From the NCBI GenBank assembly GCA_015665415.1, contig JADFAE010000005.1, forward strand, positions 248,001 to 312,000: a DNA stretch of 64,000 nucleotides. The letters run 5' to 3'. Shown here one piece after another: positions 41,912 to 51,767 of the stretch. Source of the DNA: Roseobacter sp. GTDB lineage: Bacteria > Pseudomonadota > Alphaproteobacteria > Rhodobacterales > Rhodobacteraceae. The position numbers and the translations under genes are program-made. Position 1 is the stretch's first letter. Each line of letters begins with the position of its first letter. The notes below the pieces were generated by a model, which was not told where the DNA came from, searched no databases, and was given only the letters and a program-made list of their open reading frames with translations.

Positions 41912-43657
41912 TCAGTCGCGGGTGCCGGCGAAACGGGCCTGCCAGTCCTCGCGCTGCTCATCCGTAATTTTGGCAAAGAGCACGTCCGGTACCGTAAAGC
42001 CGTGGCCGGCAGGCATTTTGGAGAGGGCGGCGGTCACGTCCTTGGGCCAGCTACGGTCTTGGACCCCCATGGCGGCGAGCATTTTGTCGGCGGCGCCGGG
42101 GATGAAGGGGGCGCTGAGCACCGCATAGAGCGGGATCAGGTTGAGGCCGAGGCGGACCTGAGCGGCAGCCTTGTCGGGATCAGTCTTGAAGGTGGACCAG
42201 GGGGCGGTGGCTTGCAGGTATTCATTGCCCGCCACCCAGATGGCGCGCAGCTCCTGCGCCGATTTGCGCACCTCCATCGCTTCCATATGGGCCTCATAGG
42301 CGCGAATGCGAGTTGTCAGCTCTGCGATCAGCGCCTCTTCATCCGGGCCGTATTCCCCGGCAGAGGGCACCTCCTCGCCGAATTTGGAGCGACAGAACTT
42401 GGTGATGCGGGAGACAAAATTGCCCAGGACGTCGGCCAGATCCTTGTTCACCGATTGCTGGAAGTTCTCCCAGGTGAATTCGGCATCCGAGCTTTCGGGG
42501 GCGTGGCTGAGCAGCCACCAGCGCCAGTAATCGGCGGGCAGGATCTCGAGCGCCTGGTCCATGAAGATGCCGCGGCCCTGCGAGGTCGAGAACTGACCGC
42601 CATCATAGTTCAGGTAGTTAAAGCTTTTCAGGTGGTCGACCAGTTTCCAGCGTTCCGGAATGCCAGCCTTCTCGTTGTGGCTATTGGTGCCCAGGATCGT
42701 GGCGGGGAAGGACAGAGTGTGGAAGGGAACATTGTCCTTGCCCATGAACTGGACGTATTTCACATCATCCGCGCCTTTATCAGTGCGCCACCAGCGTTGC
42801 CAGTCAGCCTCCGCTTTGCCATTGGCCTCAGCCCATTCGCCAGCGGCGGCGATATATTCGATGGGGGCGTCGAACCAGACGTAGAAGACTTTGCCTTCCA
42901 TGCCGGGCCAGTCGCCGTCACCTTTCTTGACCGGGATGCCCCAGTCGAGATCGCGGGTGATACCGCGGTCCTGCAGACCGTCGCCGTCATGCAGCCATTT
43001 TTTGGCAATCGAGGTGGTCAGGACCGGCCAGTCGGATTTGCTGTTGATCCAGGCGTCCAGCTCGTCTTTCATCTGGCTTTGGCACAGGAACAAATGTTTG
43101 GTGGCGCGCACTTCCAGATCGGTCGAGCCGGAAATGGCGGAACGCGGATTGATCAGATCGGTGGGGTCCAGCTGCTTGGTACATTCTTCGCACTGATCCC
43201 CGCGCGCCTTTTCAAAGCCGCAGTTGGGGCAGGTGCCTTCGACATAGCGGTCAGGCAGAAAGCGCTGATCCGCATTGGAATAGATCTGACGGTCTTCGAC
43301 TTCGCGGATCAGGCCTGCATCCGCCAGTTTACCGGCAAAATGCTGGGTGAGCGCGTGGTTCTGGGCGCTGGAAGAGCGGCCAAAATGATCAAAGCTGAGG
43401 CCAAACCCCTTGGCGATCTTGGCCTGGACCGCGTGCATCTCGGCGCAGAAGTCAGCCACCGGCTGTTCCGCCTTGGCGGCAGCAAGTTCCGCCGGGGTGC
43501 CGTGCTCATCGGTGGCGCAGAGGAACATCACCTCATTGCCGATGTCACGCTGGAACCGGGCGTACAGATCGGCAGGAAGCTGACTGCCCACCAGATTGCC
43601 CAGGTGTTTGATCCCATTGATATAGGGAATTGCCGATGTGATCAGAATGCGTGCCAT
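41912..43657 (-). CDS. metG: Methionyl-tRNA synthetase
   Basis: This 581-residue class I synthetase has the HIGH-type motif HLGN near the N-terminus, the zinc-binding segment [17 protein letters not shown] and the alphaproteobacterial KMSKS variant FSTSQGRG. It charges tRNA-Met. The ATG at 43657 gives the standard [11 protein letters not shown] start. It is divergent from yqiJ across a 235-base region and ends in two hairpins. No C-terminal tRNA-binding domain is fused. Confidence 0.97.
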   Translation of the reverse strand: MARILITSAIPYINGIKHLGNLVGSQLPADLYARFQRDIGNEVMFLCATDEHGTPAELAAAKAEQPVADFCAEMHAVQAKIAKGFGLSFDHFGRSSSAQNHALTQHFAGKLADAGLIREVEDRQIYSNADQRFLPDRYVEGTCPNCGFEKARGDQCEECTKQLDPTDLINPRSAISGSTDLEVRATKHLFLCQSQMKDELDAWINSKSDWPVLTTSIAKKWLHDGDGLQDRGITRDLDWGIPVKKGDGDWPGMEGKVFYVWFDAPIEYIAAAGEWAEANGKAEADWQRWWRTDKGADDVKYVQFMGKDNVPFHTLSFPATILGTNSHNEKAGIPERWKLVDHLKSFNYLNYDGGQFSTSQGRGIFMDQALEILPADYWRWWLLSHAPESSDAEFTWENFQQSVNKDLADVLGNFVSRITKFCRSKFGEEVPSAGEYGPDEEALIAELTTRIRAYEAHMEAMEVRKSAQELRAIWVAGNEYLQATAPWSTFKTDPDKAAAQVRLGLNLIPLYAVLSAPFIPGAADKMLAAMGVQDRSWPKDVTAALSKMPAGHGFTVPDVLFAKITDEQREDWQARFAGTRD

Positions 43658-43892
43658 GCCATCCACCCAAGTATAACGTCGAAAGCCCGTCTACCCCATG
43701 CGGCGCGGCGCGAAAACCCCGGCTGGTATATTCGCGACATTTTTGGAAGCCGGGGCTGCTATGGCTTGCTTTGCGGGGCGGCATAGCGCACCTATAACGG
43801 GAATTTATTTTACCGGATGTCTTGAAAAGTCACAGGACAGTTATCAAGTTAATTGCATGCGATAGTATACCGTTTAAGGATTTTGCCCATAG

Positions 43893-44651
43893 ATGTTCGA
43901 CTACCTGTTTGATCCTGCTTTCCTTCCTTTCAGCTTTGCGCTGGCACTTCTTTTTGGCCTTGCCGGGCTGGAATTGGTGGCTCTGTTGCTCGGAGCAAGC
44001 TTTCTGGGCGACAGCGATGCCGACGCAGGGCTCGATGGGGTGGACGGCCCTGACTTGGGTGATCTGGGGGATCTCTCCCTGGAGGCGGACGGTCTGGCGG
44101 ATCTGGGTGACTTAGGTGACCTGGGTGAGCTGGATCTGGCGGATGTCGACGGTCTGGAGGCTGCCGAAGGCGCTGAGGCGCTGGCCGGGGCTGGAGGGCT
44201 CAGCGGTTGGCTGGGGCTTGGTCAAATGCCGATGCTGATCTGGTTGGCTGTTCTGCTGTTGGGGTTTGGCCTCAGTGGTCTGGGCTTGCAACTGGGTCTG
44301 AAGGGGCTGTTGTCCTTTACCGCCCCACCTTGGTTGGCAGTTTTGCCCGCTGGGGGTTTTGGGATCTGGTTTGCCCGCAGTTTTGGCGCTGTCTTTTCGC
44401 GGGTCTTGCCGCAGGTAGAGACGGAGGCGCTGTCCGAACGCAGCCTGGGCCGCCGTCGCGGCGTGATCACCCAAGGCACAGCTGCCAAGGGACGCCCCGC
44501 CGAGGTGCGGGTGATCGATGGCTATGGCAATGCGCACTATCTGCGTGCGGAACCTTTGGCCAAGGATGACGAAATTGCCAAAGGAACCGAGGTTCTGGTG
44601 ATCCGGGACCGACGACAGGATGCCTATGTGCTGATCCCACTGTCGGAATGA
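43893..44651 (+). CDS. yqiJ: YqiJ-type membrane/OB-fold protein paired with flotillin
   Basis: This 252-residue protein has an N-terminal membrane helix (residues 10-38), an acidic Gly/Leu/Asp repeat region (about 43-90, with LGDL units), two further helices (about 110-160), and a C-terminal OB-like domain ending in ILVIRDRRQDAYVLIPL-type sequence. YqiJ/NfeD-related proteins act with flotillins at the inner membrane. It lies 94 bases upstream of yqiK. The ATG has AAGGA about 12 bases upstream. Confidence 0.8.
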   Translation: MFDYLFDPAFLPFSFALALLFGLAGLELVALLLGASFLGDSDADAGLDGVDGPDLGDLGDLSLEADGLADLGDLGDLGELDLADVDGLEAAEGAEALAGAGGLSGWLGLGQMPMLIWLAVLLLGFGLSGLGLQLGLKGLLSFTAPPWLAVLPAGGFGIWFARSFGAVFSRVLPQVETEALSERSLGRRRGVITQGTAAKGRPAEVRVIDGYGNAHYLRAEPLAKDDEIAKGTEVLVIRDRRQDAYVLIPLSE

Positions 44652-44745
44652 GCCTGCGGCAACAGGCCTTGGTTCCAAACAATTAGCCAGCCTGAAATTG
44701 GCCATGACAACAACTGAAAATTTTCTGATCGATGGAGGAATTCCA

Positions 44746-46461
44746 ATGGAGTTTTTGATTATCACTGTGCCCAGCATTCTTATTTTCTTGCTGGTTCTGG
44801 GTCTTGTTCTGGGACGATTGTATCGACGATCGACCCGTGAGATCAGCTTGGTTAAAACCGGTTCAGGCGGTAAAAAAGTGATCATGGATGGGGGCACAAT
44901 TGTGGTGCCGCTGCTGCATGAGGTGAGCCCGGTCAACATGAAAACCCTGCGGCTGGAGGTGCAGCGCAGCGGAGATGCGGCGCTGATCACGCAGGATCGG
45001 ATGCGGGTGGATGTAGGTGTTGAGTTCTACGTCTCGGTGATGGCCACCGTTGAGGGCATTGCCCGGGCCGCACAGACGCTGGGCGATCGCACCTTTGATG
45101 TGGAACAGCTGCGCGAGATGATCGAGGGTAAGCTGATCGATGGTCTGCGGGCGGTTGCCGCACAGATGACCATGGACGGATTGCATGAAAACCGGGCTGA
45201 TTTTGTTCAGGAAGTGCAGAATGCCGTCTCTGAAGATCTGTTGAAAAACGGTCTCTCGCTGGAATCGGTCTCGCTGACGGCGCTGGACCAGACCCCGTTC
45301 GAGGCTCTGGATGAGAACAACGCCTTTAACGCGGTGGGGATGCGCAAACTGGCAGAGGTGATTGCCACGTCGAAAATGGAGCGCGCCCAGATTGATGCGG
45401 ATGCGGATGTGGCCGTGCGTCGTGCGGCGATGGAAGCGCAGCGTCAGAAACTGTTGATTGAACAGGACGAAGAACAGGCCCGCATCGAGCAGAAGGAAAA
45501 ACTCGAAACCCTGCGCATGGCCCAGGAGGCTGAGATTGCGGCCCGCACCGAGGATTCGGTTCGTGAGACCGAGCGCGCCCGGATTGCGCGGGAAGAAGCC
45601 ATCCGCTCTGCCGAGATCGAGCGCGAGCGCAAAATCCGCGATGCAGAGATCTCCAAAGAACGCGAGCTGGAAGTGGCAGAGCAGGAACGTCAGATCATCA
45701 TCCAGCAAAAGTCCGAAGAGGAAAGCCGTGCCCGTGCCTCGGCGGATCTGGCCCGGGCAGAGGCGACCAAGGCAACCGAAGCAGTGGCAACCGCCCGCGA
45801 GGTGGCAGAGGCTGAGCGGGAAAAGCAGATTGTGTTGATCCAGGCCACCCGCGAAGCGGAACGCCAGGCCACCGGCATTCGTCTGGCGGCTCAGGCTGAG
45901 AAAGACGCCGCCGCTGACCGCGCCGAGGCCCGCCGCGAGGAAGCCCAAGCCGAGGCCGATGCGCTCAACATTCGTGCCGAAGCCAAGAAGAACGACATGC
46001 TGGCGGAAGCGGAAGGGAAGCGCGCCATTGTCGACGCTGAAAACGCGCTTTCAGCTGAGCTCATTGGCATGAAAATCGATCTCGCCCGCCTCGAAGCGAT
46101 GCCGTCGATTGTGGCTGAGATGGTCAAGCCGGCCGAAAAGATCGACTCGATCAAGATCCATCAGGTTGGTGGCATTGGCGGCATGGCTGGAGGCGCTGGC
46201 CAGGGTCAAAGCGTTCAGGCCGGTGCAGGCGACAAGCCGGTGGTCAATCAGGCGCTGGATTCGATCATGGGCATGGCGGTGCAGATGCCGGCGCTGAAAA
46301 AACTGGGCGAAGAGCTGGGCGTCTCTATGGAAGATGGCATCAGTGGCATAGCCAGTGCAGCCCTTGGGGTTGAGGCGGAAAAACCCGCCGCGAAGGGTCC
46401 GGTTGTGAACGGCAAGGCCCCAGACGTTGAGCCCGACGCAGAGCCGGGTGCATTGGCCTGA
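44746..46461 (+). CDS. yqiK: Flotillin-like protein YqiK
   Basis: This 571-residue protein has a single N-terminal membrane helix (FLIITVPSILIFLLVLGLVL), an SPFH/band 7 domain (residues about 25-190), a long charged coiled coil rich in Glu, Ala and Arg (about 200-440), and a Gly-rich C-terminus. ATG 44746 is chosen because GGAGG lies seven bases upstream and the helix then starts at residue 3. Flotillins organise membrane microdomains. A hairpin terminator follows. Confidence 0.88.
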   Translation: MEFLIITVPSILIFLLVLGLVLGRLYRRSTREISLVKTGSGGKKVIMDGGTIVVPLLHEVSPVNMKTLRLEVQRSGDAALITQDRMRVDVGVEFYVSVMATVEGIARAAQTLGDRTFDVEQLREMIEGKLIDGLRAVAAQMTMDGLHENRADFVQEVQNAVSEDLLKNGLSLESVSLTALDQTPFEALDENNAFNAVGMRKLAEVIATSKMERAQIDADADVAVRRAAMEAQRQKLLIEQDEEQARIEQKEKLETLRMAQEAEIAARTEDSVRETERARIAREEAIRSAEIERERKIRDAEISKERELEVAEQERQIIIQQKSEEESRARASADLARAEATKATEAVATAREVAEAEREKQIVLIQATREAERQATGIRLAAQAEKDAAADRAEARREEAQAEADALNIRAEAKKNDMLAEAEGKRAIVDAENALSAELIGMKIDLARLEAMPSIVAEMVKPAEKIDSIKIHQVGGIGGMAGGAGQGQSVQAGAGDKPVVNQALDSIMGMAVQMPALKKLGEELGVSMEDGISGIASAALGVEAEKPAAKGPVVNGKAPDVEPDAEPGALA

Positions 46462-46486
46462 TCACTGTCTGAGATCTGAAAAAGGA

Positions 46487-46510
46487 GAGGGCTGGGATTT
46501 CCCGGCCCTC
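46487..46510 (+). terminator. Terminator after yqiK
   Basis: GAGGGCTGGG/CCCGGCCCTC (one wobble pair, four-base loop) is followed by TGTTTGCTTG, 25 bases after the stop. Confidence 0.6.
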
Positions 46511-46543
46511 TGTTTGCTTGTGCGTTTGTCTGCGACAGGCTCG

Positions 46544-47773
46544 CTACTTTTTCTCGCGGGAGCGTTTCAGCAGGCGGCCGATGGTAAAGGAGGTGCGCGG
46601 CGCATAGACATAGCGGGTCCGGCCTTCCAGCTCAGGCGCTGGGCGGGCCTGCATCCGGGTGAGGCCAAAACCGATCAACAGCAAATGGCCAGAGGCAACA
46701 AAGGCAAACAGCGCAGGCGGGCCATAGTTCTCGATCAGCTGCGACGCCACATAGGGGGCGGCAATGGCGCCGATGGCAAAGAAAAACATCAGCGCCGCCG
46801 ATAGTTCTACCCGTTGTTCTGAGGTGGCAAAATCATTGGCGTGGGCGGCTGACAGCGAAAAGATCGGAAACGTGGTGAGACCAAAGAAACCCGCCGCCAA
46901 CATGACGCCGATGGTGCCTGCCTGGCTGGCGGCCATGGTGATGACGCAGCTGAGCACGGCCGCAGCCGAAAGCCAGATCAACACCCAGCGGCGGTCGTAT
47001 TTGTCTGCCAGCCAGCCCATGGGGTATTGAGCAAGCGCGCCGCCGAGCACAAAAGAGGCCAGGAAAAAGGCGATCTGATCAACCTGCAATCCAACTTCCT
47101 GACCATAGATCGGCCCCACCATTCGAAAGGACGCGGAGCTGAGTGCGGCAACAATCACCCCGGCCACCGCCAGGGGGGAGCAGCTCCAGGCCAGACGAGG
47201 GCGCAGTCGTGGCGCATCCGGTGTTTCGGGTTGGCTGGCCCGTGTCAGGGTGAGCGGCAGCAGGGCGGCACAGCAGAGCAGTGCCAAGAGGTTGTAGGAG
47301 ACGTAATAGGCGGGCGGCAGCACCGCGATAAACAGCTGCGCGCCCAACGAGCCGCCCATATCCACCAATCGATAGGTGCCCATGGCGCGGCCTCGGGTCT
47401 CATTTGTGACCTTGGCGTTGAGCCAGGCCTCGATCACCGTATAGCTGCCCGCCACACAAACGCCCGAGGCAATCCGCATAACCGCCCAGGCATAAGGATC
47501 ATTGGTCAGCGTGTGGCCAATCAGCCCCATGGCCCCCAGGGCCGTGCAGACGGCAAAAGTGCGGGAATGGCCAATGGCGCCCAGCAGGCGCGGTGCCCAC
47601 CAGCAGCCGATAAAGAAGCCAAGAAAATGCGCCGAGCCCAGCAAACCGATCTGCGCTTTGTCAAAGCCCAAGGAGAACCCGGACAGTGCATCCAGAGGCC
47701 CCACACCTCCGGTCGCGAACTGCAAAAGCACAACGGAGAGAAAGAGGGCGGCAAAGGATATGATCATACGCAT
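46544..47773 (-). CDS. MFS transporter (YcaD-like)
   Basis: This 409-residue protein has twelve hydrophobic helices, the MFS loop pattern WLADKYDRRWVLIW between helices 8 and 9, and YTVIEAWLNAKV in the first half, typical of the YcaD-like group. The C-terminus is basic and cytoplasmic. It lies 81 bases downstream of the YceI gene on the same strand. The substrate is unknown. Confidence 0.85.
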   Translation of the reverse strand: MRMIISFAALFLSVVLLQFATGGVGPLDALSGFSLGFDKAQIGLLGSAHFLGFFIGCWWAPRLLGAIGHSRTFAVCTALGAMGLIGHTLTNDPYAWAVMRIASGVCVAGSYTVIEAWLNAKVTNETRGRAMGTYRLVDMGGSLGAQLFIAVLPPAYYVSYNLLALLCCAALLPLTLTRASQPETPDAPRLRPRLAWSCSPLAVAGVIVAALSSASFRMVGPIYGQEVGLQVDQIAFFLASFVLGGALAQYPMGWLADKYDRRWVLIWLSAAAVLSCVITMAASQAGTIGVMLAAGFFGLTTFPIFSLSAAHANDFATSEQRVELSAALMFFFAIGAIAAPYVASQLIENYGPPALFAFVASGHLLLIGFGLTRMQARPAPELEGRTRYVYAPRTSFTIGRLLKRSREKK

Positions 47774-47854
47774 GATTGCGCATCAATGCCGCTTGCTTCG
47801 GCAAAGGCAAGTGGTTTTCCGACGCGAATGTCGCATCCGGAGGTTTTGGCCGAA

Positions 47855-48457
47855 CTATGTGGCCTGATAGAGGCTGGCGCGAATATCCAGCCGCACCTCA
47901 TCCTGGACCAGGGCGGCAAAACCTGATGCGCCATAGGCGGCCCGGCTGAGGCGGCCTGTCAGATTGAAGTCCAGGCGGCTGAGGTCATCCACCGCACTGC
48001 CAGCCGGGCGAAAAAGCGATGCCGCAAGCGAGATCGGCTGGGTGACGCCGCGCAGGGTCAGATCGCCCAGGATATGCGCGCCACCTGACAGCCGTCGCCC
48101 AGGGCCAAGTTGGATCTGTCGGGAGATAAAATCAATGGTGGGAAAACGTGCCACATCCAGCACTTCGGGGCCGGTCATGGCGCGGGTTGCAAAAATGAAA
48201 CCGGCCTTGGCCGATCTAGCATCTAGAGAAACGGAAACCTTGGTGGCCTCTAGATGGTTGGGCGTCAGCTGGATGGCAGAGCTGACAACGGGCATCGTGC
48301 CGGTCTGCCAGATCTTGTTGAGGCGGAACCCAAACCCGACTTTGGTCTGGTCCGGGTCCAGCAGGTATTCCTGTGGGGCCGCCCAAGCCAGCGCCGGGGG
48401 CAGGGCATGCCCGCAGAAGCCCAAAAGGCCACCAAGGATCTGGCGTCGTGAAGGCAT
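47855..48457 (-). CDS. YceI-family lipocalin-like protein
   Basis: This 200-residue protein has a possible twin-arginine signal (PSRRQILGGLLGFCGHALPP) and a YceI body with LLDPDQTKVGFGFRL and GDLTLRGVTQPISL. Such proteins bind isoprenoids or polar lipids in the periplasm. The signal peptide and the preserved YceI core support a real gene. The upstream 270 bases contain nothing I recognise. Confidence 0.85.
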   Translation of the reverse strand: MPSRRQILGGLLGFCGHALPPALAWAAPQEYLLDPDQTKVGFGFRLNKIWQTGTMPVVSSAIQLTPNHLEATKVSVSLDARSAKAGFIFATRAMTGPEVLDVARFPTIDFISRQIQLGPGRRLSGGAHILGDLTLRGVTQPISLAASLFRPAGSAVDDLSRLDFNLTGRLSRAAYGASGFAALVQDEVRLDIRASLYQAT

Positions 48458-48730
48458 GATGCAGCTCCTGTTGGTCTCTGCCCCTTTGGGGAAACCGGGT
48501 CTGACCGGCTGGTTGTCTGTAGCAGATCGCAGCTGCTGGCACAGCAGGTTTGTCTTCAGGCCTCATGGGCGGGTTCGCGTTTCGGGTGGATTTTCGGTGT
48601 CAGGCCGATGGTCGCGCAAGGGCGAGCGGCAGCGCGACACCAGGTGAGGCGACATCAGGATGGATATCATCTCCGCCTTTGCTTCAAGTTCTTATGTCGT
48701 ATCCGGACCAAAGATCGACCTGTTCTGGCC

Positions 48731-49132
48731 CTAGCTGCTTTGTGGCACGATCGGGGCTCCGGCCTTTTCCCAGGCAGTAAAGCCGCCTTCGAGGTGCATC
48801 ACCGGGGCCAGCCCCATTTCCATGGCAATCTTGGCGCTGAGTGCGGACCGCCATGCGCTGGCACAATAAAAGACGTAGGTTTTGTCCTGATTGAAAATAG
48901 GCTTGTGATAGGGGCTGTCGGGATCTATCCAGAATTCCAGCATGCCGCGCGGGCAGGAAAACGCGCCCGGGATCATGCCGGAGCGCTGCAACTCGCGGAT
49001 ATCACGCAGGTCGATAAAGACATATGCGGGGTCTTGCGCTTTTTCCTTGGCGTCCTCGATGGACATGGTTGTGACAACTGCATTTGCCTCTGCCATCAGG
49101 GCCTTGATGCCCTTGGTGATCGTCTGCGCCAT
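48731..49132 (-). CDS. Rhodanese-domain protein
   Basis: This 133-residue single rhodanese domain has AYVFIDLRDIRELQRSGMIP, then the catalytic loop FYCASAWRSAL with its Cys, and a C-terminal HLEGGFTAWEKAGAP. It should transfer sulfane sulfur to a thiol acceptor. It is divergent from an aldo/keto reductase across 168 bases. No signal peptide is seen, so it is cytoplasmic. Confidence 0.9.
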   Translation of the reverse strand: MAQTITKGIKALMAEANAVVTTMSIEDAKEKAQDPAYVFIDLRDIRELQRSGMIPGAFSCPRGMLEFWIDPDSPYHKPIFNQDKTYVFYCASAWRSALSAKIAMEMGLAPVMHLEGGFTAWEKAGAPIVPQSS

Positions 49133-49300
49133 GGTGGTCTTCCTTTTTGCTGCCGCGCCGCATTGGGGCTGGCGTCAAGCTCTCTGATTTCGGCGCCGAG
49201 CACAAGATGGGGCGGGGAGAGTGCTTGCACCTGCACAGCTCAGCGCTAAGGTCGCGCCTGACAGGATGGCCCATGGATCACTCAGGAAAAGGAACGCGCG

Positions 49301-50344
49301 ATGAAGATGACCCCCTTGGGACGCACCGGTATCGAGGTCTCTGAGCTCTGCCTTGGGACCATGACTTTTGGCACTCAGACGCATGAAGATGAGGCCCATG
49401 ACCAGATCGAGATGGCGCTGGCGGCGGGGGTGAATTTCATCGACACCGCCGAGATGTATCCGGTCAATCCCATCGCCAAAGAGACGGTGGGACGCAGCGA
49501 GGAAATTATCGGCAATTGGAATGCCAAGAGCGGGCGGCGTGGCGACTATGTGCTGGCGACCAAACATTCCGGCGAGGGGCTGGCGGTGGTGCGCGACGGC
49601 GAAGCGATCTCCTCCAGGACCATTGCCACCACCATCGAGGGATCGCTGAAGCGGCTGCAGAGCGATTACATCGACCTCTATCAGTTTCATTGGCCCAACC
49701 GTGGCAGCTATATGTTCCGCAAGAACTGGAGCTATGACCCGTCCAGCCAGAACCGGGAACAGACCCTCGACAATATACGCGACTGCCTGGAAGCGCTGCA
49801 CAAAGAGGTGCAGCGCGGCACCATCCGCGCCTTTGGTCTGAGCAATGAGAGCGCCTGGGGCACAGCGCAATGGCTGCGACTGGCAGAAGAGGGGACCGGG
49901 CCACGGGTGGCCTCGATCCAGAACGAATATTCCTTGCTGTGCCGGATGTATGACACCGACCTGGCGGAACTGAGCGTCAATGAAGACGTTGGGCTGCTGG
50001 CGTTTTCTCCGCTGGGCACCGGGCTGCTGACCGGGAAATACCAGGGCGGGGCGGTGCCCGATGGATCGCGCAAGTCGATCAACCCTGAACTGGGCGGACG
50101 CCATTCACCCCGTGTCTATGATGCGGTGGCGGCCTATCTCGAAATCGCCGCGCGCCACGGATTGGATCCGGTGCATATGGCGCTGGCCTGGTGCCGCAGC
50201 CGTCCCTTTATAGCCTCGGCGATCTTTGGCGCCACCCGACAGGAGCAGCTGGACCATATCCTGAAATCGGTCGATCTGGAGCTGAGCCCGGAGGTTCTGG
50301 ACGAGATCAACCTGATCCATCGCACCCATCCGATGCCCTATTGA
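49301..50344 (+). CDS. Aldo/keto reductase (Tas-like)
   Basis: This 347-residue TIM-barrel enzyme has the NADPH-dependent family motifs FIDTAEMYP (catalytic Asp and Tyr), LATKHS (Lys) and LYQFHWPNR (His). The closest type is Tas-like reductases with the TMTFGTQTHE start. It reduces an unknown carbonyl compound. After the stop, about 250 bases contain a perfect palindrome and no gene. Confidence 0.88.
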   Translation: MKMTPLGRTGIEVSELCLGTMTFGTQTHEDEAHDQIEMALAAGVNFIDTAEMYPVNPIAKETVGRSEEIIGNWNAKSGRRGDYVLATKHSGEGLAVVRDGEAISSRTIATTIEGSLKRLQSDYIDLYQFHWPNRGSYMFRKNWSYDPSSQNREQTLDNIRDCLEALHKEVQRGTIRAFGLSNESAWGTAQWLRLAEEGTGPRVASIQNEYSLLCRMYDTDLAELSVNEDVGLLAFSPLGTGLLTGKYQGGAVPDGSRKSINPELGGRHSPRVYDAVAAYLEIAARHGLDPVHMALAWCRSRPFIASAIFGATRQEQLDHILKSVDLELSPEVLDEINLIHRTHPMPY

Positions 50345-50452
50345 GTCAAAAGGGGAGCTCCCGCCAAAAGCAGTTGCATTGAAATGCCCCTTCTTTTGTT
50401 GGGCCAAGCACCGCGCTGCGCACGGCGAAAAAGAAGGAAGAGCTTGCTGAGA

Positions 50453-50486
50453 GGCCACTGAGGGGCAGGCCTGCCCCTCAGTGGCC
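50453..50486. repeat. Perfect 34-bp palindrome
   Basis: GGCCACTGAGGGGCAGG is followed directly by its exact reverse complement with no spacer, in the gap between the convergent aldo/keto reductase and GlxA-type regulator genes. It may act as a bidirectional terminator, but it lacks a U-run and is unusually long. Confidence 0.75.
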
Positions 50487-50596
50487 AATTCAAGTATGAA
50501 GCCGCAGGTGCCGCCTCAAGGGTGAACCCTGCTGCGCAGGGCCGCGGGGCGGCCCTTGACCTGCCCCCAGTGGTTCGACGATGAGGCGGGCGGGCC

Positions 50597-51634
50597 TTAA
50601 TGGGTGGTGGGGCGTGGCGTTTCCGGACGCGATTGACCAGAGGAGCCCAAAGTGGCGCGGCCCATGCTGCTCCGGTTTTGCCGCAGCTCGCGCGCAGAGG
50701 TGCCATGGGCCACGCGAAAGGCGCGGGCAAAGCTGGAGGGCGAGGTGAAGCCGGTGGCCAGAGCCACCTCCATCAGCGAGATATCGGTGTCGCTGACCAG
50801 GCGGCGGGCTTCGGCCAGGCGCAGGTGCAGATAATGGTCCTGCGGGGTGGTGCCCAGTCGCAGCCGAAACTGCTGTTGCAGGCTGCGCGGACTGGTGCCG
50901 AGGCGGTTGGCAATGGTGGTCAGCGTCAGCGGCTCATCCAGCGAAGCCTCCATCAGCGCATTGGCCCTGGCGGTCAGCGAATTGTGTTTGTGGCCACCCA
51001 GGCGGCTTTGGGGGCGGGTTGGGGCGGCAGGACCATCATAGAGGAATAGCCCGGCCACACGGGCGGCAAAGCCGGCGCCATGCCGGCAGCTGATGATATG
51101 CAGCATCATCTCAATGGCCGGGGTGGCGCCGCCGGAGGTCATGCGCGCGTCGGAGACGGTGAAACGGTCATTGCGGCAGTCGACCTCGGGGAAGCGCCCG
51201 GCAAAATTCTCCAAATCCTCCCAATGGGTGGTGGCGGGATGGCCTTCCAGCAGGCCCGCCTCGGCCATCAGCCAGGGGCCGCCATCGATGCCGGCAATGG
51301 TGGTGCCCTTGGCCGCCAGACGTCGCAGGCCGGCCAGCAGGCTGGGGGTGGCTTGGCGCGCCAGCTGAAAGCCGGCCACCACGATCAGCAGCTCGCAGTC
51401 TTCGAGCCGGGCCAGCGGAATGCCGGGCACCGAGAGCCCGCTGGTGAGCATGGGGGGCTGATCGGTGGCGGTGACATAGTCCCAGTCAAAGGCGCAGCGG
51501 TCGGCCAGGCGATTGGCGGCACGCATCGGATCGACGGCGGCCGCAAAAGAGAGCGTGTTGCATTCATCAAGCACCAGCACCGCTGTTTTCAGCGGGCGAT
51601 GTTCGGGCTGCAGGATGTTTTTTGCGGATTTCAT
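50597..51634 (-). CDS. GlxA-family AraC regulator (carnitine locus)
   Basis: This 345-residue protein has an N-terminal DJ-1/PfpI (GATase1-like) domain (TAVLVLDECNTLSFAAAVDP, IAGIDGGPWLMAEAGLL) and a C-terminal AraC helix-turn-helix (LTTIANRLGTSPRSLQQQF, VALATGFTSPSSFARAFR). GATase1-like regulators such as CdhR control carnitine and betaine catabolism, and this gene is divergent from a BKACE gene 133 bases away. ATG 51634 removes a spurious N-terminal extension antisense to that gene. Confidence 0.85.
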   Translation of the reverse strand: MKSAKNILQPEHRPLKTAVLVLDECNTLSFAAAVDPMRAANRLADRCAFDWDYVTATDQPPMLTSGLSVPGIPLARLEDCELLIVVAGFQLARQATPSLLAGLRRLAAKGTTIAGIDGGPWLMAEAGLLEGHPATTHWEDLENFAGRFPEVDCRNDRFTVSDARMTSGGATPAIEMMLHIISCRHGAGFAARVAGLFLYDGPAAPTRPQSRLGGHKHNSLTARANALMEASLDEPLTLTTIANRLGTSPRSLQQQFRLRLGTTPQDHYLHLRLAEARRLVSDTDISLMEVALATGFTSPSSFARAFRVAHGTSARELRQNRSSMGRATLGSSGQSRPETPRPTTH

Positions 51635-51767
51635 CAACTTCGATTCGCTTGGTGTAAACTGTCTGCACAGATGCTGGGGCAGAGTCGGATATGAAGCAAA
51701 TGGGAATCTGGGGAAGAGCCTGGGGATAACTCTAGGCAAAACCCTGTACATGGCGAGGAAAAGCAAA

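Noticed and set aside
42002-43786. 594-codon open frame on the plus strand opposite metG
   Set aside because: It is fully antisense to a well-conserved synthetase gene and has no recognisable domain; high G+C content opens such frames.
48458-48730. Possible small gene or RNA between the YceI and rhodanese genes
   Set aside because: I looked for a tRNA cloverleaf and for a small ORF with a ribosome-binding site and found neither convincing.
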